From: Mycobacterium sp. ITM-2016-00316
Lineage (GTDB): Bacteria > Actinomycetota > Actinomycetes > Mycobacteriales > Mycobacteriaceae
Direction: 5' to 3'
DNA length: 64,000 bases
Assembly: GCF_002968335.2 (NCBI RefSeq)
Contig: NZ_CP134398.1
Coordinates: 1,674,001-1,738,000, forward strand
Shown: in pieces, positions 58,181 to 64,000 of the stretch
Layout of the letters: every line of letters starts with the position of its first letter
Numbering within the stretch: position 1 is the first letter of the stretch
Translations under genes and position numbers: made by a program
The notes under the pieces: model-generated
What the model was told of the DNA's origin: nothing
The model's database searches: none
The model's input: the letters and a program-made list of their open reading frames with translations, nothing else

Positions 58181-58795
58181 ATGAGGGAACGCTTCGATAC
58201 CGCTTATGAAACACACACTGCGCCTTGGGTGATCGGTGAACCACAACCTACGGTGGTCGCCCTGGAAAGAACGCGTCTGCTGCGCAGTCCGGTCCTCGAC
58301 ATCGGATGCGGTCTGGGGGAGCACACCATCCTGCTGACCCGGTTGGGTTATGACGTGGTCGGCATCGACTTCGCGCCGCATGCCATCGAGCAGGCCCGTG
58401 CGAACGCGACCGCCCGCGGGGTGGATGCACGCTTCGAGATCGGCGACGCCTTCGATCTGGAAGCGGCGGCGCCGTACGAGACGGTCTTGGACAGCGCGCT
58501 GTTCCACATCTTCGACGATGCCGACCGGGCGCGCTACGTCGAGAGCTTGCGCCGCGTCTGCCGGCCCGGGGGATACCTCCATGTGCTGGCGCTGTCCGAC
58601 GCCGGTCGCGGGTTCGGTCCGCAGGTCAGCGAGCAGGTGATCCGGTCGGCGTTCGCCGAGGGCTGGCAGGTGGAGGCGTTGGAGACCACGACCTACCGCG
58701 GCGTGGTGGGGCAGGCGCACGCCGAATTGCTCGGGCTGCCGGCAGGCACGGTGGTCGACGAGCCGGCCTGGCTGGCGCGGGTGGCTCGGGTGTGA
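58181..58795 (+). CDS. SAM-dependent methyltransferase
   Basis: 204 residues. Class I motif VLDIGCGLGEHTILLTRLGYDVVGIDFA (about 38-65) and DSALFHIF, with HVLALSDAG later. The protein is short and cytoplasmic, similar to thiopurine- or tellurite-type methyltransferases; substrate unknown. Start ATG 58181 has a weak upstream ribosome site. Divergent from SnoaL. Confidence 0.87.
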   Translation: MRERFDTAYETHTAPWVIGEPQPTVVALERTRLLRSPVLDIGCGLGEHTILLTRLGYDVVGIDFAPHAIEQARANATARGVDARFEIGDAFDLEAAAPYETVLDSALFHIFDDADRARYVESLRRVCRPGGYLHVLALSDAGRGFGPQVSEQVIRSAFAEGWQVEALETTTYRGVVGQAHAELLGLPAGTVVDEPAWLARVARV

Positions 58796-58840
58796 GAACT
58801 GGCGCCGCGACGGTCGTGGTTGCGGCGGTATTCTTCGGAC

Positions 58841-59092
58841 GTGGCGTCCGACGAGCGCGAGAATCGCCGGGAGGTTCGAAACGAGATCCGGGACTTCCGG
58901 CAGGCGACGACGGCGTCGTTCAATGCGATGCGTACAGACTTCGTCGACTTGCGACAGGAGTTTGTCGAGTTGCGTGGACAGTTTGATCGCGGTTTCGCCG
59001 AGATCCGTGGACGTCTCGACGCGGCAGCCGCCGGCCAGCAGCAGATCGTCGCGTTGATCCAGACGGTCAGCGACGATCGTCGGCACGACTAG
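58841..59092 (+). CDS. small coiled-coil protein
   Basis: 83 residues, almost entirely charged amphipathic helix with heptad spacing (NRREVRNEIRDFRQATTASF; FVDLRQEFVELRGQFDRGFAEIRGRLD), so a coiled-coil oligomer is expected. GTG 58841 has TATTCT six bases upstream and no ribosome site, suggesting a leaderless transcript; an ATG at 58820 is less likely. Function unknown. Confidence 0.65.
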   Translation: MASDERENRREVRNEIRDFRQATTASFNAMRTDFVDLRQEFVELRGQFDRGFAEIRGRLDAAAAGQQQIVALIQTVSDDRRHD

Positions 59093-59093
59093 C

Positions 59094-59432
59094 TCACGCC
59101 TCCTCATAGCCGGGGTGTGCGACCCGCAGCCGGTGCGCCACCAGCGCGCGCAAGGCGGGAAACACCTCGTCATCGCGCCCATCGAAGCCGCCGGTGCGGA
59201 TGGCGGCGGCCAGCGCGGACTCGTCGTCGAAGCCCAGCGCCGCAAGCGCGGCCCGCGGCTGATCGCCGGTGTCGTCGAGCAGCTCGCGTTCCACGGTGCG
59301 CAGCACATTCGCCGCGACCCGGGCGTGGAAGTTCACCGCTCCGGTTGTCTCGGCGCGGACCTCGCCCTCGAGGAATTCGGCGACGGCGGCGACGAGTTCG
59401 GCGGCGGTCGGCTTGTAATGCAGGTCCGTCAC
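59094..59432 (-). CDS. DUF6285 protein
   Basis: 112 residues, helical (ELVAAVAEFLEGEV, FHARVAANVLRTVEREL, LRALVAHRLRVAHPGYEEA). Last of the GTGA-coupled trio with the phosphotransferase and acyl-CoA dehydrogenase. Family members occur with such genes in actinobacteria; function unknown. Confidence 0.8.
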   Translation of the reverse strand: MTDLHYKPTAAELVAAVAEFLEGEVRAETTGAVNFHARVAANVLRTVERELLDDTGDQPRAALAALGFDDESALAAAIRTGGFDGRDDEVFPALRALVAHRLRVAHPGYEEA

Positions 59433-60385
59433 GAGGCCTCCAGCAGGTCGAGCAGGTCGTACTCGGTCTCGCACACCCGTCGTCCGATGGCGGCCAATTC
59501 GACCGAGCGGGTCAGCCCACTGCGGTGCCGTTCGTACTGGTAGCGGCAGATGACACCCCAGCGCAGGGTGGCCGCGACCAGCCACCAGCGCAGCGCGGCG
59601 CGGTCCACCGGCAGGCCGCCCGCCCGTTCGTAGGCGGTGACGAAATCCTCGACGCTGCCGAGCCCGCCGGCACCCAGCGATGCCGGCGCGCCGAAGCGCC
59701 AGGCCCGGATGCAGAACCAGGCCAGATCATCGAGGGCCTCGCCGATGTGGGTCAGTTCCCAGTCGAGCACCGCCGCCAGGCCGGTGTCGTCGACGATCAG
59801 GTTGCCCATCCGGAAGTCGCCGTGCACCAGCACCGACGGGGTCGGCTGCGGCCGATGCAGTTCCAGCCACCGGAAGGCCCACTCGAATGTGGCTGTGGTG
59901 TCACCCATCTCGTCGAGCTGATGGCGCCACTCCGCCAGCGGGTCCGAGGTCGGCAGCCCGATACCCGCCGGGTCGGCCCGGTGGATCGCGGCCAACGCTT
60001 CGGCGCACTGGCGGAGCAGGCGAGCCCGCGTCGCATCGTCGAGGGTGCGTTGGATCTTGCGGACGATGGTCTCGCCGCCGATGAAATCGCAGATCAGATA
60101 CGGATTGCCCAGGGCGGCAGGGGAATTGTCGGCGGCGATGACCTCCGGCACCGGGGCCCCGGTGGTGGCGGCACGGCGCAGGGCGGCAGCCTCCAACTCC
60201 ATGCTGGCGTGCACGTCATCGGGTGGACCGGTGCGCAGGATCAGGGCGCGTACGCCCGCCGCCGTGTGCGCATCGAAGGCCCAGGTGGCACGGCTGGCTC
60301 CGCCGGTGAGCACCCGCAGATCGGCGACCGTGACCTCGCCGAACGCGGGCGCCAGAACGCCGGCGAGGGCGGCGGGATCGGTCAC
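59429..60385 (-). CDS. phosphotransferase family protein linked to FadE
   Basis: 318 residues of the APH fold: VLVHGDFRMGNLIV (catalytic Asp) and VLDWELTHIG (metal site), nucleotide-lobe segment LILRTGPPDDVHAS. GTG 60385 overlaps the FadE stop and its own stop overlaps DUF6285. Homologues next to acyl-CoA dehydrogenases are thought to phosphorylate hydroxyacyl-type substrates, so a joint pathway step is inferred. Confidence 0.86.
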   Translation of the reverse strand: MTDPAALAGVLAPAFGEVTVADLRVLTGGASRATWAFDAHTAAGVRALILRTGPPDDVHASMELEAAALRRAATTGAPVPEVIAADNSPAALGNPYLICDFIGGETIVRKIQRTLDDATRARLLRQCAEALAAIHRADPAGIGLPTSDPLAEWRHQLDEMGDTTATFEWAFRWLELHRPQPTPSVLVHGDFRMGNLIVDDTGLAAVLDWELTHIGEALDDLAWFCIRAWRFGAPASLGAGGLGSVEDFVTAYERAGGLPVDRAALRWWLVAATLRWGVICRYQYERHRSGLTRSVELAAIGRRVCETEYDLLDLLEAS

Positions 60386-61620
60386 TTGCGACCGAACTTC
60401 AGCATGCGCTGCGCGACCCGGCGGATCTGTATCTCTTCGGCGCCCTCGGTGATCCGGTACCGGCGGTGGTGCCGATAGATGTGCTCGAACGGTTCATGGC
60501 GGCTGTAACCGACACCGCCGTGGATCTGCATCGCCCGGTCGGCGGCCTCACACACCAGCCGGTTGGCCCGGTAGTTGGCCATCGAGACCTTGTCCGAGAC
60601 CTCCATGTGGTGATCGCGATCCAGGTGCCAGGCGGCGTAGTACACCAGTAGGCGCACCATCTGGGCCTCGGTCTGCAACTCGGCCAGCGGCCACTGCACG
60701 GCCTGGTTGACCGACAACGGCTTGCCGAACACGATCCGGTCCCCGGCATACTGTGCGGCCCGGTCGATACAGTATTGCGCCGCCCCCAGGCTACTGGCGG
60801 CCTGCCGAATCCTGTTCTCGTGCAGGAAGGTCTGGCCGACCTCGAGTCCGTGGTCGACCTCGCCGAGGACCGCGTCGGCGGGCACCCGGACGTCCTTGAG
60901 CTCGACCTCGCCATGGTCGCTGGGCATGTTGAAGGTCCACCAGTAGTACGGAACTGTGAACCCCGGGGTGTCGGTGGGCACCAGGAATGCGGTGATCCCC
61001 ACCGCGGAGCCGTCCTGACCCGAGGTGCGGGCGAAGACCAGATCATGGGTGGCGCGGTGCACGCCGGTGTTCCAGCGCTTGGCGCCGTTGATCACCCAGT
61101 CGTCGCCGTCGCGGACCGCGGTGGTCTCCATCCAGGTGGCGTCGCTGCCGTGGTTGGGTTCGGTGAGCCCGAACGCCATCGAGCGCTCGCCGGTGAGCAT
61201 CGCCTCGACCCAGTCCTTCTTCTGGGCCTCGGTGCCGAACCTGCTCATCATGATGACCTGCGGGAAGTTACCGACGATCGACGATTCGTCCTGCAGATCG
61301 TTGTGCAGCCCGAGCCCCTTGTGCGCCAGGTGTTCCCGGATCACCGCCATGTCCAGGTTCGATCCGCCTCGACCGCCGAACTCCTCCGGCAGCCCGTACC
61401 GCAGCCACCCGGCGGCATCGGCGCGCCGCCGCATCTCGTCGAGCAGGTCCTCCCATTCGCGGGTCGGCACGCCGCCGTTGTCCAGGTCGGTCCGGGCGAA
61501 CTCGCGACGCCGGTCGAAGTACTGCATGTTCTCGCGTTCCAGCGGCTTGATCTCAGCCTCGATGAAGGCGTCCATCTCGGCCAGCAGGCCTGGAAGGTGC
61601 TCGGGTAAAGCGAAATCCAC
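60382..61620 (-). CDS. acyl-CoA dehydrogenase
   Basis: 412 residues. FAD and substrate motifs MAFGLTEPNHGSD, WVINGAKRW, QIHGGVGYSRHEPFEHIYRHHRRYRITEGAEEIQ with the usual catalytic Glu (about 392). Typical FadE length. GTG 61620. The fadE-kinase-DUF6285 order is a recurring mycobacterial module. The physiological acyl-CoA is not known. Confidence 0.93.
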   Translation of the reverse strand: MDFALPEHLPGLLAEMDAFIEAEIKPLERENMQYFDRRREFARTDLDNGGVPTREWEDLLDEMRRRADAAGWLRYGLPEEFGGRGGSNLDMAVIREHLAHKGLGLHNDLQDESSIVGNFPQVIMMSRFGTEAQKKDWVEAMLTGERSMAFGLTEPNHGSDATWMETTAVRDGDDWVINGAKRWNTGVHRATHDLVFARTSGQDGSAVGITAFLVPTDTPGFTVPYYWWTFNMPSDHGEVELKDVRVPADAVLGEVDHGLEVGQTFLHENRIRQAASSLGAAQYCIDRAAQYAGDRIVFGKPLSVNQAVQWPLAELQTEAQMVRLLVYYAAWHLDRDHHMEVSDKVSMANYRANRLVCEAADRAMQIHGGVGYSRHEPFEHIYRHHRRYRITEGAEEIQIRRVAQRMLKFGRK

Positions 61621-61639
61621 GGTGATCTCTCCTTCTGGC

Positions 61640-62254
61640 TCAGTGGCCGTACAGCGTTTTCTTCCAGATCGTCGACAGCGTCTTGATGGCGTCGGCGTCG
61701 CTGATCTGCAGCTCGGAGCCGGGGTTGCCCACCACGACGACGGTGAAGTTCTCGAACAGCAGCGCGATCGCGGCGGCGATGTGTTCGGGGTCGAGGTCCT
61801 GTGCGTAGCCCTGCTCGCGGGCCCGGCGCACCGACCCGGCGACCATATCCATACCGAATCGCCGGAACTCGTGCTGAACCTGCGCGAAACGCGGCTGGGT
61901 GGCCCCGAGTTGAGCGACGGCGATCATGATGCCGATGTTCTGCCGGAACAGATTCCAGTACCCGGTGACCACCGTGGTGAAGTACTCGCTGTCCTGCGGA
62001 GTATCCGGCAGCGGTACCCGCGAGCCGGACGGCTCGACGATATCGTGCAGGAACGACTCGGCCAGCGAGGCCAGCAGATCTTCCTTGTCGTCGAAATACC
62101 GGTAGAACACCGCCGAGGACTTCCCGGCCGCGGAGGTGATATCGGCCAGGGTGGTGCCGTGAAAGCCGCGTTCGGCGAACAGTTTCCGGGCGGCCAGTTC
62201 GATGGCCTCTCGGGTCTGCCTGCCCTTGGCGGTCAGCGATTCGGCGGGCGTCAT
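61640..62254 (-). CDS. TetR-family regulator within the acyl-CoA operon
   Basis: 204 residues. HTH about 16-62 with TTLADITSAAGKSSAVFYRYFDDKEDLLAS. The start at ATG 62254 begins two bases after the HMG-CoA-lyase-like stop, giving a tight same-strand arrangement. It may control the flanking fadE and lyase genes. Confidence 0.86.
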   Translation of the reverse strand: MTPAESLTAKGRQTREAIELAARKLFAERGFHGTTLADITSAAGKSSAVFYRYFDDKEDLLASLAESFLHDIVEPSGSRVPLPDTPQDSEYFTTVVTGYWNLFRQNIGIMIAVAQLGATQPRFAQVQHEFRRFGMDMVAGSVRRAREQGYAQDLDPEHIAAAIALLFENFTVVVVGNPGSELQISDADAIKTLSTIWKKTLYGH

Positions 62255-62255
62255 A

Positions 62256-63146
62256 TCAGGCCAGGATGCGATCACCGGCGCGCAGCAACGCGCTGGGCAG
62301 TTCGTGCCCGACGGCGTCCTGGGCGATCCGAGCCGCTGCGATGGCTGCCTCGAGGTCCACGTCGACCTCGATACCGCTGTCGCGCAACAGGTACACCAGA
62401 TCCTCGGTGGCGATGTTACCGCTGGCTCCCGGGGCGAACGGGCACCCGCCCAGGCCGCCGACGGAGGCGTCCAGCCGGGTCACCCCGGACTGTACGGCGG
62501 CATACGCGCTGGCCAGTCCGGCACCGCGGGTGTTGTGGAAGTGCGCACCCAGCGGCAGATCGCCGATCACCGGTCGGACCCGCTCGATCAGTGTGGTGAC
62601 CCGGCGCGGAGTGGTGGTCCCGATGGTATCGGCGATGGCGATCCGGTCGACGCCGAGTTCGGCCGCCGCCGAAGCGATCTCGATCACCCGGCGGGGATCC
62701 GTCGGGCCGTCGAACGGGCAGTCCCAGGCGGTCGCGATGATGACCTCGACGGTCGCGTCGTGATCATGGGCGATGCGGGTGACGTCGGCGATGGCCGCCG
62801 TCGCCTGGCCCGCGTCACGGCCGACGTTCGCGCGGCTGTGCGCATCCGAGGCCGACACCACGTACTCGATCGAGGTCAGACCGGCCGCGACGGCTCGTTT
62901 GGCGCCATTGGGGCTGGCCACCAGCGCGGAGAACTCGACGTCGGGAAAGCGGTGCAGTTCGGCGGCGAGTTCGGCGGCATCGGCCAGGGCCGGCACCTTC
63001 GACGGCGACACGAAGGCGGTGGCCTCCACCTCACGCACCCCGGTGGCGACGATGGCCTCCAAGATGCCGATCTTGGCGGCCAGCGGGATGGGCGCCTCGA
63101 TCTGTAGACCGTCGCGCAGGCAGACCTCGCGGATATCGACTCTCAT
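62256..63146 (-). CDS. hydroxymethylglutaryl-CoA lyase family protein
   Basis: 296 residues, TIM-barrel of the HMGL-like group: REVCLRDGLQIE (metal/substrate Arg-Asp), HFHNTRGAGLA (metal His pair) and the catalytic-Cys loop GGLGGCPFAPGASGN. ATG 63146 has GGGGAG upstream. In this operon it would cleave an HMG-CoA-like acyl-CoA, as in leucine or related branched-acid breakdown; other HMGL-fold lyases are possible. Confidence 0.92.
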   Translation of the reverse strand: MRVDIREVCLRDGLQIEAPIPLAAKIGILEAIVATGVREVEATAFVSPSKVPALADAAELAAELHRFPDVEFSALVASPNGAKRAVAAGLTSIEYVVSASDAHSRANVGRDAGQATAAIADVTRIAHDHDATVEVIIATAWDCPFDGPTDPRRVIEIASAAAELGVDRIAIADTIGTTTPRRVTTLIERVRPVIGDLPLGAHFHNTRGAGLASAYAAVQSGVTRLDASVGGLGGCPFAPGASGNIATEDLVYLLRDSGIEVDVDLEAAIAAARIAQDAVGHELPSALLRAGDRILA

Positions 63147-63180
63147 GATCTCCCCTGTCGCTTCGCTCGTGCCCGCCGCA

Positions 63181-64000
63181 TCACAGCACCCCCTCCGCAC
63201 TCAGGCCGGCCACTTCCTCGGCGCTCAGGCCGAGCAGCCCCGAGTACACCTCGTCATTGTGCTGTCCGGGTCGCGCCGAACCGGCGTTGCGCACGCTGCC
63301 CGGCGTCACCGAGAGCACCGGGATGACACCGGGTCCCTTGACGTTGCGTTCGACCCGTTCATCCCAGTGGTCGGCGATCATCCCGCGGGCCTGCAGCTGC
63401 GGGTCGTTGACCACCTCGGCCACGGTGTTGATCGGGCCGCTGATCACACCGGCCTCCGACAGCGTGGCGATGATGTCGTCGGGCTGACGCTCGGCCGCCC
63501 AGTCACCGATGATCTTGTCGAGCTCGTCCTGATGGCGGCCGCGGGCAACATGGTTGGCGAACCGGTCATCGCCTGCCAGCTCCGGCATGCCCATCGCACC
63601 GCACAGCCTGCGGAACACCGTGTCCTGGTTGGCCGCGATCACCACCCAGCTGCCGTTCGCGCTCTGATAGATGTTCGACGGGGCGATCCCCTCCAGCCGG
63701 GTGCCCGACGGCCCACGGATCACGCCGCCGACGTCGTAGTCGGGGATGGTGGATTCCTGGATCGCCAAGCAGCTTTCGGTCAGGGCGGTGTCGACGATCT
63801 GTCCTTCGCCGGTCACGCTGCGCCGGTACAGCGCGGCCAGTGCGCCCTGCGCGGCGAACATCCCGGCCAGGCTGTCGCCCAGCGACAATGCCAGCCGCGG
63901 CGGCGGGCCGCCGGGAAATCCGTTCATGTGCCGAAGCCCGCTGGCCGCCTCGGCGACCGAGGCGTAGCCGGCCTTGCCGGCGTCCGGTCCGGTCTGGCCG
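63181..64000 (-). CDS. CaiB/BaiF family III CoA-transferase, partial (5' end outside window)
   Basis: The frame is open from the right edge to a TGA at 63181, about 273 residues of the expected 380-400. Contains the catalytic Asp region LALSLGDSLAGMFAAQGAL, GEGQIVDTALTESCLA, GSWVVIAANQDTVFRRLC and the C-terminal NTVAEVVNDPQLQARGM. It transfers CoA to a carboxylic acid; together with HMGL and FadE it suggests an acid-activation pathway. N-terminal Rossmann part is missing. Confidence 0.93.
   Translation of the reverse strand, partial: GQTGPDAGKAGYASVAEAASGLRHMNGFPGGPPPRLALSLGDSLAGMFAAQGALAALYRRSVTGEGQIVDTALTESCLAIQESTIPDYDVGGVIRGPSGTRLEGIAPSNIYQSANGSWVVIAANQDTVFRRLCGAMGMPELAGDDRFANHVARGRHQDELDKIIGDWAAERQPDDIIATLSEAGVISGPINTVAEVVNDPQLQARGMIADHWDERVERNVKGPGVIPVLSVTPGSVRNAGSARPGQHNDEVYSGLLGLSAEEVAGLSAEGVL

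Overview
The window reads as a chromosomal stretch of a high-GC actinobacterium, most likely a non-tuberculous Mycobacterium (Mycolicibacterium-like). Several proteins closely resemble M. tuberculosis ones as I remember them: an AofH-type amine oxidase, an MbtM/FadD33-type acyl-AMP ligase, an EthA-type monooxygenase, and a complete nuoA-N operon preceded by an Rv3143-like receiver protein. DUF732, YceI, PucR and F420-type proteins also fit. GTG starts, GTGA/ATGA stop-start overlaps, leaderless-looking promoters and long stem-loops without a U-tract are frequent, as expected for mycobacteria. I see no insertion sequence, prophage, CRISPR array, rRNA or tRNA gene.

Layout. 1-4.4 kb: the 5' part of gltB (minus) with an IdeR-like box upstream, then a small CsbD-like stress protein bounded by two strong stem-loops. 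4.5-9.5 kb: a minus-strand operon of a Mop-domain regulator, modA, modB, modC and the potassium transporter kup. 9.6-20.6 kb: a seven-gene minus-strand nitrogen operon (UAAP1, UAAP2, urea/guanidine carboxylase, allophanate hydrolase, 2-oxoglutarate/Fe(II) oxygenase, SSS symporter, TetR). This is the accessory highlight. Its composition matches a guanidine-degradation pathway, with an added oxygenase, an unusual C-terminal fusion on the allophanate hydrolase, a frameshift in UAAP1 and paired palindromic operators. 20.8-22.9 kb: an internally repeated orphan protein coupled to an Imm5-like putative immunity protein, then a membrane-anchored protein.

22.9-41 kb: individually regulated genes. These are a GreA-like factor, a PucR regulator, a DUF309 protein, a solitary mbtM-like ligase, a DUF732 secreted protein, a CocE-type hydrolase, two MDR dehydrogenases read from one very short divergent promoter region, an alpha/beta hydrolase, aofH, an LLM oxidoreductase, an EthA-like Baeyer-Villiger monooxygenase, AraC and TetR regulators, a kinase-like protein with an unknown partner, and an enoyl-CoA hydratase.

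41.3-57.2 kb: all fourteen nuo genes on the minus strand in order A to N, mostly with overlapping ends, with a degenerate receiver protein upstream and echA immediately downstream. 57.2-64 kb: YceI, a SnoaL-like protein, a methyltransferase, a coiled-coil protein, and a minus-strand acyl-CoA operon (CoA-transferase, HMG-CoA-lyase family, TetR, FadE, phosphotransferase, DUF6285) that runs off the right edge.

Core functions (GOGAT, complex I, Kup, molybdate uptake) sit beside catabolic and nitrogen-scavenging modules. The nitrogen operon would feed ammonium to GltB: carboxylation, deimination and allophanate hydrolysis release NH3 and CO2. Family assignments come from reading motifs and from memory; no database search was run.
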